From positions 1 to 64,000 of the forward strand of contig JAQXDZ010000102.1 in assembly GCA_029251085.1 (NCBI GenBank): a stretch of DNA of 64,000 nt, read 5' to 3'. Under the pieces are notes generated by a model, which searched no databases, was not told the DNA's origin, and saw only the letters and a list, made by a program, of their open reading frames with translations. Source of the stretch: Mariniblastus sp. GTDB lineage: Bacteria > Planctomycetota > Planctomycetia > Pirellulales > Pirellulaceae. The translations under genes and the position numbers were made by a program. This document shows, in pieces, positions 26,674 to 38,400 of the stretch. Every line of letters begins with the position of its first letter. The first letter of the stretch is position 1.

Positions 26674-27540
26674 TTAGTTGAGCCAGCGTTTAGAAAGATC
26701 TCCGTAGGCGTCAATTCGACGATCCCGGAAAAATGGCCAATGCGTCCGGGCAGTTTCAACTAAAGAGAGATCGCAAGTGACGACCATCGTCTCTGGTTTT
26801 TCAACCGCTGCGGTTTGGAGTACCGAACCGTACGGGTCTGCCACAAAAGAAGATCCCCAAAATTCAATGTTTTCTTCGATGCCAACTCGGTTGGACGCGA
26901 CAACAAACACGCCGTTGGCAATTGCATGAGATCGCATCATTGTTTGCCATGCGTCCAGCTGACTTTGACCGAACTCTGCTTTTTCGTCCGCCTGCCATCC
27001 GATCGCCGTGGGGTAAACGAGAATTTCAGCACCCTGCAGCGCGGTCAAGCGAGCTGCTTCTGGAAACCACTGATCCCAGCAAATGCATACGCCGATCTTT
27101 CCAACCGACGTCTCGAAACACTGAAAACCAAGGTCTCCAGGTGTGAAATAAAATTTCTCATAGAAATAAGGATCGTCAGGGATATGCATCTTTCGATAAG
27201 TTCCCAGAAGCGAACCATCGGACTCAATAATCACCGCTGAGTTATGAAATAAACCGGCAGCCCGTCTCTCGAATAGCGGAGCGATAATTACAATCCGCAA
27301 CTCCCGGGCAAGCTTCGACAACCGATCAGTAATCGCCCCGGGGATCGACTGCGCTAAATTAAAATGCTCATGATTCTCCGACTGGCAAAAATAAGTCGAC
27401 GCAAATAACTCCTGAAGGCAAATCAGCTTTGCCCCAGCCCTCGCAGCGTCCACAATCTGGCCAACCGTTACGTCGACATTCGCTTCCCCGTCGGGACTAC
27501 ATGTGGTCTGAATTACGGCGATATCGAGAGTGGAATTCAT
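26674..27540 (-). CDS. aguB: N-carbamoylputrescine amidase
   Basis: A 288-residue carbon-nitrogen hydrolase that converts N-carbamoylputrescine to putrescine, CO2 and ammonia. The Glu-Lys-Cys triad is visible in LQELFASTYFCQSE (Glu near residue 43), YRKMHIPDD (Lys) and GVCICWDQWFPEAAR (Cys). The segment PDDPYFYEKFYFTPGD is typical of AguB. The frame extends to 27717, into the divergent bioD gene, but the ATG at 27540 starts the family sequence (LDIAVIQTTCSPDG). It is upstream of aguA in the same operon. Confidence 0.93.
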   Translation of the reverse strand: MNSTLDIAVIQTTCSPDGEANVDVTVGQIVDAARAGAKLICLQELFASTYFCQSENHEHFNLAQSIPGAITDRLSKLARELRIVIIAPLFERRAAGLFHNSAVIIESDGSLLGTYRKMHIPDDPYFYEKFYFTPGDLGFQCFETSVGKIGVCICWDQWFPEAARLTALQGAEILVYPTAIGWQADEKAEFGQSQLDAWQTMMRSHAIANGVFVVASNRVGIEENIEFWGSSFVADPYGSVLQTAAVEKPETMVVTCDLSLVETARTHWPFFRDRRIDAYGDLSKRWLN

Positions 27541-27698
27541 GTTTTTATCTCGGGGAATAGAAACCATAAATATAGAACGTCCAAATTTTCTTTGCTCCGA
27601 TCTCTTCCCCAACCTGATTTTAATGTTGATCTTAAAGGGAGAAGACGCGATATTCCGACTTCCTATCTGGACGTTATTCCCCTCAATGGTAGTCTTAA

Positions 27699-28418
<720 letters not shown>

Positions 28419-28584
28419 ACCTAATCGAATTTGATTGATTTCAAAAATAGATCGATGATCTGATTGCCAGCACGACACCAGTAATGGCAACACTCCCAAC
28501 CACTGCAATCCGATAGCCCCAACTATCTTTGACACCTAATTGCTGAAAGCGCCCTGCTCTTGAGGGTGAGAAAGTAAATCGCCA

Positions 28585-28863
28585 ATGTCTTCGCCTACCG
28601 ATGTGGAATTTTCGAAAATCATTCGTTGCCCCGTCACAAAATCGCCACTCGAAACTGCTGATCCCGCTTTGATTACATCGCTTAACCAACAGATTCTCGA
28701 AAAAAAACTCGTCAATCGAATCGGACAAACCGTCGCGACACCGCTCGAAGGCGGATACATTAATGAGAGTCAAACGTTGCTTCTTCCCATCCGGGGAGGT
28801 ATCGTTATTTTAATCGAGGACCAAGCCATCGATTTGACCCAAGCCAACGAAGAACAAGCCTGA
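28585..28863 (+). CDS. Trm112-like small protein
   Basis: A 92-residue soluble protein with the Trm112-type layout: IIRCPVTKSPLET near residue 12, a helix-rich middle, and a C-terminal LLPIRGGIVILI strand pair. Family members are often partners of methyltransferases or related enzymes. Only one of the usual CPxC cysteines is present, so this copy probably does not bind zinc. The HIT gene follows 32 bases downstream and may be co-transcribed. Confidence 0.75.
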   Translation: MSSPTDVEFSKIIRCPVTKSPLETADPALITSLNQQILEKKLVNRIGQTVATPLEGGYINESQTLLLPIRGGIVILIEDQAIDLTQANEEQA

Positions 28864-28895
28864 ACTCTTAAATTTCCAACTGCGGAACTAGTAAA

Positions 28896-29249
28896 ATGAC
28901 GAGCGAAGAAAAAACGATTTTCAAAAAGATAATCGACGGCGAGATCTCCGCAGACGTTATCTACCAAGACGACTTGTGTCTCGCGTTTCACGATGCGTCT
29001 CCGCAAGCACCTGTCCACGTCCTCCTAATTCCCAAGCAGGAAATTGTGAATGTCGATTCACTCGACGCTGCCCACCAGGAAATCGCGGGACACCTTTTGC
29101 TAACGGTACCCAAAGTGGCACGATTGTTGGGGATCGAAGGTTCGGGCTATCGTGTTGTTGCAAACTGCGGAAAAGACGGGGGACAATCTGTCGACCATCT
29201 CCACTTGCACATTCTCGCCCGCCGACCACTCTCATGGCCGCCCGGTTAG
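28896..29249 (+). CDS. HIT family hydrolase (HinT-like)
   Basis: A 117-residue histidine-triad protein. FKKIIDGEISADVIYQDD at the start and VDHLHLHILARR near the end are family hallmarks; the HxHxH triad lies in HLHLH. HinT-like enzymes hydrolyse adenosine phosphoramidates and bind purine nucleotides in the cytoplasm. It follows the Trm112-like gene. Confidence 0.9.
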   Translation: MTSEEKTIFKKIIDGEISADVIYQDDLCLAFHDASPQAPVHVLLIPKQEIVNVDSLDAAHQEIAGHLLLTVPKVARLLGIEGSGYRVVANCGKDGGQSVDHLHLHILARRPLSWPPG

Positions 29250-29367
29250 ACCGCTTCGAACTACCCTAGGTTTGACAAGCAAAAAGTCTGCCAACCACGA
29301 AGTTCATCACACCTGCAAATCGACACGACTCAATGCGGAAAAACCACTTCCCGAAAACGCCAAGTGA

Positions 29368-29982
29368 CTAACGTCGTCTCTGGCTCGAAGGGACAGCATT
29401 TCGGTACGAGACGGTCCTCGAGGACGGTACATTGTTTCTGGCAGATCGCTGTACTTCTTGAGAATACGCCGCCACATCGACCGACTTGCTCGTACGGCAA
29501 TTAGGACAGTCGCATCCACTTGTCATCATGGCAACCGTAGGCTCAGCCGTCTCTGGCATGGCCTCGTCCTCCATGTATTCGTGTGTCATCCCTTGTTCGC
29601 AATCACATCCGACATCAGAACCGCAATCATCGCAGTAACGCACGCCATAGAGCCCGCGAAGTAAAGACCCCGGTTGCCAGCAGCCGCTCCAACAGAAACC
29701 ACGACTTTCGACACAGCCCTGATCGCAGCAAGGGTCTTGTGCATCAGGCGGAGTACTTCTCCATTCACCGTAGTACGTTTCAGCACAACCGCTGCCACAT
29801 GCCCAACGGCCGCGAAGTTGTCGGACACCGTCGAGGGGGCGATAAACAGGTTCAACGCAATCGACGCCACCACACCCGTTGTGACCCATCGAAATATCCA
29901 CACCACAGCCAATCGGCCCGCAGCAACCAATTGACATCGCTGAAATAGTCAAACCTGTTAAGATCAAGCAAAATCGCATCAT
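29368..29982 (-). CDS. cysteine-rich exported lipoprotein-like protein
   Basis: A 204-residue protein with a short signal peptide ending in MSIGC, a plausible lipobox. The mature part is very rich in Cys and Gly in the first 150 residues (CGSGCAETY, CCDQGC, CDDCGSDVGCDC, GCDCPNCR), then a basic SQRRR tail. The cysteines could form disulfides in the envelope or bind metal. Cysteine-rich exported proteins of this kind are common in planctomycetes. The frame starts at 30009, but the ATG at 29982 gives the better signal peptide. Confidence 0.7.
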   Translation of the reverse strand: MMRFCLILTGLTISAMSIGCCGPIGCGVDISMGHNGCGGVDCVEPVYRPLDGVRQLRGRWACGSGCAETYYGEWRSTPPDAQDPCCDQGCVESRGFCWSGCWQPGSLLRGLYGVRYCDDCGSDVGCDCEQGMTHEYMEDEAMPETAEPTVAMMTSGCDCPNCRTSKSVDVAAYSQEVQRSARNNVPSSRTVSYRNAVPSSQRRR

Positions 29983-30141
29983 TCGTTCATCCCCCAATGA
30001 AATTAACATGCAAAGTGCATGCTTCGGATTTATCGACCGTTATTTGTTCGCCAATCAAATAAAACCATACAATTGGTAAACTTTCACAATTTTCCTCTCT
30101 AGCTTTCAATTCACCCAATCTATTTTTTCAAAGCAACTCGA

Positions 30142-30591
30142 ATGCAGGTTCTTATAAAAGTAATTTTTGCCAGCGTGCTTGCATGCACTTTGACTGGATG
30201 CAGTGATGCTAATCGTTCAAAAATCATTGGGACTTGGGGGATCCAACAAGCCGATACTGTGATGGAGCGAATCAATGAAGATGACCCGACTGCGACACTC
30301 GACCCAGACGATTTCTCAGTCAATCCAGGCCCTCCAAAAATGTTGATCCGTTTCAGTTGGAATGGGCAATTAGAAACTTCAACAAAAATGGGCGAGATTG
30401 ATCAGGGTAAAATCGGAACGTGGGAATTTATTTCCTACGATGAATCGTCCGATAAAATGAAGGTGTCATGTGACATCCAAAGCCAGAAATCCGAACACGA
30501 AATTAGTTTCATCAACCCAACGACGATTAAATTAGTGCCACCCAACATGGCTGGCACCCGCACAAAAATCACATTTACAAAACAGCCATAA
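30142..30591 (+). CDS. lipoprotein, lipocalin-like beta protein
   Basis: A 149-residue protein with a signal peptide and lipobox TLTGC at residues 16-20, so it should be anchored to a membrane by lipid. The rest is beta-rich: KIIGTWGIQQADTVME near residue 27 and further GTWEFISYD, IKLVPPN strands, as in lipocalin-like domains. It is followed 36 bases later by a second lipoprotein gene on the same strand. Function unknown. Confidence 0.75.
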   Translation: MQVLIKVIFASVLACTLTGCSDANRSKIIGTWGIQQADTVMERINEDDPTATLDPDDFSVNPGPPKMLIRFSWNGQLETSTKMGEIDQGKIGTWEFISYDESSDKMKVSCDIQSQKSEHEISFINPTTIKLVPPNMAGTRTKITFTKQP

Positions 30592-30627
30592 AGCGATTGC
30601 TTATTTCGTGGTGAAAGGGAGTTTACC

Positions 30628-31302
30628 ATGTTGAAAGATAGATCTTCACGAACACACTTTTTATTTAGCATCCTCGTCACCGGCTTCGTGGTGGGGGCGT
30701 TAGGCTGCTCTGAGCCACCCTCGGAAACATCAGCTAAAAGTCAAACCACAATTAGTCAAACCACAACTCTCGATAGCCAAGTCGCTTCCGAGACCACCTC
30801 TGCATCGACCACTGTCGAAACCAAGCCTACTTCGAATGACCTACCAGGAATTTGGCTTGGCAATGCTGTTATTGATAAGGCAAAACTGACACAGAAAATT
30901 TCGTCACTGACTCCAGAGCAGCAGGAAATGATCCTTGCCAAAGCCTCCAGTTTTCTCTCGACAATCATGGCAGTTGAGTACAAAACAGACGGCACACTCG
31001 AAAACGATCTAGAAATGGTTTCGATGGATGGACAGGTCATGCGGGATGGCTCTCAGGGAAACTGGCGAGTTCTCGAATCACGCGATAGTGGATTGGTCAT
31101 TGAAACATCTGAAACACTGCCCGACGGTACCATTGCCAAGACCGAATCTTTTCTGAAGTTTTTTGCCGACGGGAATCGCTTTGTTACCGCTGTTACCCTT
31201 GGCCCAGACCTTCGAGATTGCGATGCGATGATCGTGTTTGAAAAGCAGCAATTAACGGGGTTAAATGTTGCGGATCAGAATTTGGAAACTGAAAGGCGAT
31301 AA
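30628..31302 (+). CDS. lipoprotein with Ser/Thr-rich linker
   Basis: A 224-residue protein with a signal peptide and lipobox GALGC (Cys27). Residues 30-70 are a Ser/Thr-rich linker, then a domain with LPGIWLGNAVIDKAKL near residue 71, a charged helix, and beta strands to the end (GNWRVLESRDSG, FVTAVTLGP). The GxW motif resembles the neighbouring lipoprotein, which suggests distant homology. It is the second gene of a two-gene lipoprotein unit. Confidence 0.72.
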   Translation: MLKDRSSRTHFLFSILVTGFVVGALGCSEPPSETSAKSQTTISQTTTLDSQVASETTSASTTVETKPTSNDLPGIWLGNAVIDKAKLTQKISSLTPEQQEMILAKASSFLSTIMAVEYKTDGTLENDLEMVSMDGQVMRDGSQGNWRVLESRDSGLVIETSETLPDGTIAKTESFLKFFADGNRFVTAVTLGPDLRDCDAMIVFEKQQLTGLNVADQNLETERR

Positions 31303-31362
31303 CCCACCAGCGATTACTGGCAAGGGGCACTCGGGTTCAAGCCTCGCGGCAACTGGCCTACA

Positions 31363-31866
31363 ATGCGATTTTCACAAGCTCAAGAAACCCGCATGTCCCA
31401 ACCATCCTTGCCACCCGCTATGTTACTGCGAAGTTTCCTCACGGTTGCTTCCGGTTACGTGATGACAGTGCTGTCGCTATTTTCAACATTTTCATTACTA
31501 GGTTATTTACTGTTTCCTAGCTTCGTAAATTTCCTGAGCTTAACGGTGGAAGAACAAGAAACGATTATGGCAACCGATCCCTGGTCCGCCATTCCCATTC
31601 CAATGTTTTGCCTTGCTGTTGCTGTTAATTGTCTGTTATGTGCCACGATCGGATGGCTAGTTGTACGGACCGCGCCATTTGCTTTTTTTCCACATGCGGT
31701 TTTTGTTGCTGTTCTGATGTTTGTTATGCATTTGCAGACAATCATCCAGGACACTCCCGCAAAAAAAACAATGACACTTGTATATTTGCTTTGCTTTCCG
31801 GTAAGCCTATTGATGGGTGCTAAATTTTCAGCCAATCGATTGATTGAAACAACTCCGGAACTTTAA
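31363..31866 (+). CDS. four-helix membrane protein, unknown
   Basis: A 167-residue protein with four hydrophobic segments at about residues 22-48, 72-96, 103-122 and 134-153. It would be a polytopic inner-membrane protein. No family was recognised. An alternative start is the ATG at 31393 (MSQPSLPP), which removes ten residues. The TrkH-like gene follows 69 bases later on the same strand. Confidence 0.7.
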   Translation: MRFSQAQETRMSQPSLPPAMLLRSFLTVASGYVMTVLSLFSTFSLLGYLLFPSFVNFLSLTVEEQETIMATDPWSAIPIPMFCLAVAVNCLLCATIGWLVVRTAPFAFFPHAVFVAVLMFVMHLQTIIQDTPAKKTMTLVYLLCFPVSLLMGAKFSANRLIETTPEL

Positions 31867-31935
31867 ATTTTTGCTGTCCAATTGGGATGGCCGTTTCAAA
31901 ATTCAGAGTAATCCTCCGACCATCCGACTGATCTC

Positions 31936-33846
31936 ATGAATTTCCGCATCCTTTCCAAATTGCTTGGCGTGCTCACAATTCTGATTGGCACCTTTATGTT
32001 GTTCAGTTTGATTTGGGCTGATCCAAATATTGGTTCCCACACTGATGCAGCAGTCAAAGCAACTCAGCTTGAGAGCAAGGGCATCTGGGCTCTCGTGTAC
32101 AGTGCGTTAATTTGCTGGGTTCTAGGCGGGGCGATGGTTCAATACGGGCGTTCCGCTGGAAACGCAAAAATTTACCGTAAGGAAGCGATGGCGATCGTCG
32201 GACTCAGCTGGGTTTTGGCCAGCGTGCTCGGTGCCATGCCTTACATATTTAGCGGCACGATTCGCGGCCCGTCGATTCGCGTCTTTCATGAACCCGATAC
32301 AGTGGTCGTTGCCTCATCTCGCTGGAGAGTCTGGGAGACCTGGCGAGAAACCGACCAATGGAAAGACAACGGAGATCAAGATCCTGCTAGTCTCAATAAC
32401 GCTGAAAATTTAATCGTCCTCAAAACACTTGCCAATGCAACCGCTCGGGGACTGTCGACTCGAGAACTCATTGAAGCTACGGGGCTCTCCGATGCCCCCG
32501 CAATATTCTCTCGGCTGAAGCAAAAATCACTATGGAATGAATGGCTAATCGGACCCGGTGAAGAATCGGCTGCCCCCGCAGATCGAGCAACCCACTATCG
32601 TTTGAAGTGGGTCAAGATGGGACTCATCGACTCCCTGTTCGAATCCCAGTCCGGTTTTAGCACTACCGGAGCGACGGTTATTTGCGACCTCGAAGATCCG
32701 CATCTCGTCCCCCACTGCATTCTGTTTTGGAGAGCCAGCACTCATTTCCTCGGCGGTTTAGGAATCATCGTCTTGTTTGTAGTTCTGCTGGGGCAAGGAT
32801 CTGCGGGAAAAGCACTGATGAGAACCGAAATGCCAGGGCCCACTTATGAAAGCTCGCGGGCAAGAATGCAACACACTGCTTGGCGTTTTGCGGGCATGTA
32901 CGTCCTGCTCAACATCATCCTCGCGCTCATTCTATTTTTCCTTGGAATGTCACCTTTTGATTCCATTTGCCATGCCTTCGCAACGATGGCGACCGGAGGC
33001 TTTAGCACTTACAACGACAGTCTGGGGCATTTCTTTCATCAAGGGCTCAATGGACGAGCAATTGAGTATGTGGTCATCCTATTCATGACTTTGGCCGGCG
33101 CAAATTTCTTATTACTGTTTCCCATTCTCCGTTTAAAAACGAAACAGCTATTTTTTGATCTTGAATTCCGCACCTATCTTGCCATCATCGCTTTTGCGAC
33201 CGTCTTAGTTGTCGTATTTGGAATGCGAGCTGGTAACGCTGATTTCCAGCCATTCGAAACCGCTTTTCGAAATAGCCTGTTTCAAGTCGTTTCGATTATC
33301 ACCACGACTGGCTACGGAACCGCAGATTTTGATCAATGGAATCAGCTCGGTCGAGGGCTACTGCTGTTGTTAATGTTCGTTGGTGGATGCGCGGGTAGCA
33401 CTGGTGGAGGCATGAAAGTAATTCGCCACATCTTATTTTTCAAAATTTTGAGAATTGAAGTCGAAGGTTCTTTTCAGCCCAAAGAAGTACGCCTGTTAAA
33501 ACTTGGCGGCAAGGCGACCGAAGACCAAACCCTACGTCACTCGATCCTGGTCTATTTCGGGCTAATCATCGCTCTATTCGCCTTTGGCTTTCTGTTCGTA
33601 GTCGCGTTTGAATCAGATTTAACCTGGGGGACGAACCCACAGAACAAACTGATTGATTCCGCAAGTGCCGTCGCTTCGACGCTCAACAATATTGGGCCTG
33701 GCCTTGGCGTAATTGGATCGACTGAGAACTACGCTAATTTCAGCGTGCCTTCGAAATCGCTATTCATCTGGCTAATGATGCTTGGTCGATTGGAAGTGTT
33801 TCCAATCCTCGTCCTGTTCGCTCCAAGATTTTGGCACGATCAATAA
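31936..33846 (+). CDS. trkH: TrkH-like potassium transporter with large inserted domain
   Basis: TrkH forms a K+ translocation pore of four membrane-pore-membrane repeats. The 636-residue protein has these repeats: the first selectivity segment SQSGFSTTGATV (237-248), MATGGFSTYND (near 350), ITTTGYGTAD (near 455) and LNNIGPGLGVIG near the end. Normal TrkH has about 480 residues. About 120 extra residues (108-228) lie between the first helix pair and the first pore helix. This insert contains NAENLIVLKTLANATARGLSTRELIEATGLSDAPAIF and RATHYRLKWVKMG, which look like a winged helix. No TrkA-type cytoplasmic regulator is in the window. Confidence 0.9.
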   Translation: MNFRILSKLLGVLTILIGTFMLFSLIWADPNIGSHTDAAVKATQLESKGIWALVYSALICWVLGGAMVQYGRSAGNAKIYRKEAMAIVGLSWVLASVLGAMPYIFSGTIRGPSIRVFHEPDTVVVASSRWRVWETWRETDQWKDNGDQDPASLNNAENLIVLKTLANATARGLSTRELIEATGLSDAPAIFSRLKQKSLWNEWLIGPGEESAAPADRATHYRLKWVKMGLIDSLFESQSGFSTTGATVICDLEDPHLVPHCILFWRASTHFLGGLGIIVLFVVLLGQGSAGKALMRTEMPGPTYESSRARMQHTAWRFAGMYVLLNIILALILFFLGMSPFDSICHAFATMATGGFSTYNDSLGHFFHQGLNGRAIEYVVILFMTLAGANFLLLFPILRLKTKQLFFDLEFRTYLAIIAFATVLVVVFGMRAGNADFQPFETAFRNSLFQVVSIITTTGYGTADFDQWNQLGRGLLLLLMFVGGCAGSTGGGMKVIRHILFFKILRIEVEGSFQPKEVRLLKLGGKATEDQTLRHSILVYFGLIIALFAFGFLFVVAFESDLTWGTNPQNKLIDSASAVASTLNNIGPGLGVIGSTENYANFSVPSKSLFIWLMMLGRLEVFPILVLFAPRFWHDQ

Positions 33847-33922
33847 ACTGGATCGATGAGGCCGATCCGATTTACTTCCCGCCCAACATGGTACTTTCCT
33901 GAGACAGTTAGATATTCGCGAA

Positions 33923-35401
33923 TCACGCAAGAATGTCATGCAACACATTGCCATGGACATCCGTGAGACGAACATCTCTCCCCGCGTATCGATACGTCAA
34001 TCGCTCGTGGTCAATTCCAAGCTGATGAAGCACAGTCGCCCATAAATCATAGACATTGCAGGGATTTTCAACTGCGTGATAACCGAATTCATCGGTCGCA
34101 CCATAAGCCGTTCCACCCTTTACACCACCTCCTGCCATCCAAACACTAAATCCAAAAGGATTGTGATCCCGTCCATTGGATCCTTGCGAAAAAGGCGTAC
34201 GGCCAAATTCCCCCGCCCAAATAATTAAGGTGTCATCTAACAATCCTCGTTGCTTAAGATCTGCAATCAGTGCTGCGATTGGCTGATCCACTTGATTCGC
34301 CATTGCACCGTGCCCTTTTTCCAACGCGCCATGCTGATCCCACGGGTTGGCTGCCCCGCCGGCACCAATTCCTTTGGTGATACAACTCAATTCGATAAAC
34401 CTTACCCCCGATTCAACCAACCGCCGCGCTAAAAGACATTGGCGACCGTAGGCTGCTTTATCAGACTCCGCGGAGTTTAATCCATACATTTCCCGGGTTG
34501 CCTCGGTTTCCTTGGATAGATCACAAATTTCTGGAACTGCCGTCTGCATCTCAAAGGCAGTTTCATAATTCCGGATTGCCGCCTCGACACCGGCATGATT
34601 TGCACTTGCTTGATATGACTCATCCAACCGCTGAATCAGATCGAGATGCTTCCGTTGATCCCGCAAACTTAGACTTGGTCGAATATTTCCGACGGCAGGA
34701 CTGCGATCAGCTTGAATAATCGAACCTTGATTTTGTGCCGGCAAAAATCCATTACTAAACAATCCTACCCCGCCATGGGGCACCACCGCACCGCCACTTT
34801 GCAACACTACGAACCCGGGCAAATTTTCGTTTTCAGTACCCAATCCGTAGTTGCACCACGCTCCTGCACTTGGATGCCCAATAAACGGAAAACCCGTGTG
34901 CATCGCATAGTTACCTTGCGCGTGCTCGTTAACCGCTGTTGTCATTGATCGAACGACTGCCAGTTCGTCCGCGAGTTCTCCAATTTTTGGGAACATCGAA
35001 CTAATTGGCAAACCAGATTCCCCCCATTGTTTGAATTTGAACGGAGACGCCATCACGTTGCCATTTTGATTGAACTGCGTGCGTTCCACCTTCATCGGCA
35101 TCGGCTTGCCATTCTCCTGTTGCAATCGAGGTTTCGGATCGAAAGAATCCACATGGGATACTCCACCAGACATGTAGCAGAAAATCACATGCTTCGCCTT
35201 AGCCGCATGATGTGAAACCGGTACCTTATCGTCAGCCATTCCTGACGATTTCGCTGATTCCAATGGCATGGCGTATCCGCCTTCCGACATCATTGCCTGC
35301 AACGCGAGCAGACCAAATCCAGTCGATGTCTGTCGCAACATTTGTCGCCGCGTCAGCACACCCCTCGTATTGGCTTTATTAAACGTGACTTTATCGAACA
35401 T
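33923..35401 (-). CDS. DUF1501 protein, Tat-exported
   Basis: A 492-residue member of DUF1501, an alkaline-phosphatase-superfamily-like group very abundant in planctomycetes. The N-terminus [20 protein letters not shown] has the twin-arginine motif for Tat export. Other family signatures are [18 protein letters not shown] near residue 75, [23 protein letters not shown] near 165 and [25 protein letters not shown] near 390. It overlaps the DUF1549/DUF1553 gene by 11 bases, so the two are translated from one mRNA and probably work together. Its C-terminus resembles the gene fragment at the right end of the window. Confidence 0.93.
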   Translation of the reverse strand: MFDKVTFNKANTRGVLTRRQMLRQTSTGFGLLALQAMMSEGGYAMPLESAKSSGMADDKVPVSHHAAKAKHVIFCYMSGGVSHVDSFDPKPRLQQENGKPMPMKVERTQFNQNGNVMASPFKFKQWGESGLPISSMFPKIGELADELAVVRSMTTAVNEHAQGNYAMHTGFPFIGHPSAGAWCNYGLGTENENLPGFVVLQSGGAVVPHGGVGLFSNGFLPAQNQGSIIQADRSPAVGNIRPSLSLRDQRKHLDLIQRLDESYQASANHAGVEAAIRNYETAFEMQTAVPEICDLSKETEATREMYGLNSAESDKAAYGRQCLLARRLVESGVRFIELSCITKGIGAGGAANPWDQHGALEKGHGAMANQVDQPIAALIADLKQRGLLDDTLIIWAGEFGRTPFSQGSNGRDHNPFGFSVWMAGGGVKGGTAYGATDEFGYHAVENPCNVYDLWATVLHQLGIDHERLTYRYAGRDVRLTDVHGNVLHDILA

Positions 35402-38400
35402 ATATAAACTCTTTTAAGTTAAAAATAGCATGGGCGACGCGAGCCAGCGGTTCCAGAGACGGTGTTGTTTCTTTGAGTCCTTGAAGCTCGGTGCTCGTTT
35501 GTTCAATCGATTTCTTTAACAGAGAAACCTGACCTTTATCCTCTTCAGATAACTGGGCAATCGCATCGGCTTGCGAAACGACTGGTTGCCTCGCAAACGA
35601 AGCCGCGATTTCATCCTCGCTCAGTGCTCGCTTATGCAAACGGACATCGAACACTTTCCCTCGTAACATGCGGCCTTGGGACGTTTGATTGCCATGGCGA
35701 ATTCCAATCGCAATTCGGGAGCGATTCGCATCAAAAACTGCCGCACCCGATTTTTTGATGGGATGGCCGTACGGGACACCATTTCGGTAACCAACAATCG
35801 TACCGTCTGCCGCGAAAGTAATTGCAAGATGAACTGGTTCTACGCTACCGGACTCTTCCCGTGGCCCATCGAAAGGCAAAGTTCGGCGATGATTATTAGA
35901 TCCTGCAAGCCACTGGCGATCGCTCAATTCAGCTAAAACAATCGAATCAAACTGATTACCGCCAAGATCTTGCAAGGTAACAACGCCGCCCCCCTTTTGC
36001 CCCAAACCGTCCAACTGAACCCAAGCCTCCAGCGTTTTTTCTTTGATTCGTTCTGCGATCGGCTCGCTCAATGCAAAACTTTGACCGTTCAATACTAGGG
36101 CTCCGTCCTCAATTTTTGCTCCTGATTTCAGATTTAACTGGGAGCCGCTCAAAAGGTCTTTCACGCCTTTGGAAAAATCCCACCGATAGAGAACGCTAGA
36201 AGAATCCAAAGCAACTTTTTTCGCACCCGCCGCTTCGAGAAGTTGCTTGCGAACAGGCTCAATAATTGAATTTAAACTTGCGGTGAACTGCTCTCGGCGT
36301 TTCAACAACTCATCGACTCGTCGCTGATTGTTTTCCGCAAGATTTCGTGTTGATTCGAGATAATCCATCAACATTTTTAATTCCTGCGGCTTCGCTGGCC
36401 GCCCCAGCCCTTTTTGGAACATCCGCTCAATTTTCTCCTGATTCGATGCTTGGGGAAATTCTGTTTTCGTCGAATTGGCCCAATCCTTAGCAAGTCCCAA
36501 CACAAACGGGGAATTCATCATTGTTAAAGATTGTGCCGGCACGTTGGTGGCATTTCGTTTGCCCGTCGTCGCAAAAGGGACGGGCGAATCAAACACTGCT
36601 AAAAATTTATCCAGATTGTTTCGCTGGGACCGAACATAGACTGCCCTTCGTTTAGAACTGGAATTGGGTGAAAAACTAGGGCCGTACATTTTTGAATCTA
36701 ACTGCCCGGTCGTCGCCATCATGGCATCCCGTATCGACTCCGCATCCAATCGCTTCGCGTTGTAGTGAGTGATCCAACGGTTCTCTGGATCGACGCGAGC
36801 TGATTCAGGCGATACCTCAGATGACTGTTGCCAGGTTTTTGACAGAACAAGAAAACGGACCATTTTCTTGATCGACCATTCCTGCTCAATCATTCGATTC
36901 GCGAGAAAATCAAGCAATTCAGGGTGGGTTGGCTTAGCACCGAGTCGACCAAAATTATCCGGCGTCACCACCAAACCGTTGCCGAACAGATAGAGCCAAA
37001 TCCGATTCACAATCACGCGCGACGTAAGCGGATTGTCAATGCGAAACAGATCGTCCGCCAACTGCATCCGACCACTCAATTCTGTTTGATAAGGAGTTGA
37101 ATCAATGGCTTCAAGGAACCGACGCGGGACAGGTTCTTTAAGCCGTCGATGATCACCGCGTTCCATCAAAGCTTGATCAAACGAGTCAGCCTCTTGAACG
37201 CCAGGCACGCGAACGGGCGGGTTCAACTCTTTTTCGATTTCTCGATATTGAGAAACCAACCCTCTGACCGATGGCAACTCGCGTGAAGTATTAGGAAGCA
37301 TGCCGTCTCTTAATAAAGCGTCGAGCAGTAAAGCCTGCGAATCACTCATTTCGTCTGCTGCCCAAGCCTGAATCGCCAATTCGTATTCATCACATAAACG
37401 GTCGCCCAAGTCGGCCAGAGATTTTGGCGAAATTGCCTGGTCCGATCCAAGAATCGATTCCCATTGTTCCATCGAATAATCTACCGGAGAGCCAGATGCT
37501 GTCTTTCGGACGACAATGTCTCGCACACCTAACCACGACCGATCCGAATTACGCACCTGCAGTGGTGCATCCTTAGCAGTTGCCAGTTCAAGATGCACTT
37601 GATCGCCCTGCCAATAATCGAGATTGAAACGCTGCCAATGCCAGTTTTTATTTTTGAGCTCGTTAATTGGGTAAACGGTGCCACTGCGTGGATAGTTCTG
37701 CACAACGTACCTTGCGGTTGCCTGACCACCTCCAACGCAGCGAACCCAGGCTGTCATTTTTTCATCCACCGTAAATCGTGGAGACCCCAGCACTCCAGGT
37801 AAACGATCCGACAACAGACCGGAGAAAACACCGCCCGGATAAATCGAAGAAACAACACTAGGCCCTGCTGAAGCAATTTTCATTTGACCGGGGCCACGCG
37901 ATTGAAAAAAATCAAACCCTTCGCCGAACCATTTGTCCAAATCATCTGCATTGGCTAGGTCCCAGTAATGCGAAGCATCGCGGCGTTCCTTGTCTCGATC
38001 CGTTTTTTGTTTTAGCCACTGTCGTTTCAACTTCCCCCAATTCGCTTGCCAGCCTTTTTGCTCCCCCTCATGGCGTTGCATTTGGTTCCAAAGAAACAAT
38101 ACGTGAGTTGGAGCCGATGCTTCCTCGGCGGTATTTTTTAAAGCCTTGTCTTGCGCGCGAAACTGTTGCCTCAACTGGTTCACTCGTTCCTGCCAGGCGA
38201 CCACAAGACCCGACTTGATCTTCTCCTTCGTTTCAGCGAGTTTTGATTTGGTGTTTAACCGCAAGGAATCAATCGCCACATCTCGCATGGCTGGCCGAGT
38301 CGACCCAATCACACCAAACAGAGCGTAATAATCAGCCTGGCTAATGGCATCAAATTTATGATCGTGGCAACGGGCGCAAGAAATCGTGAGCCCTAAAAAT

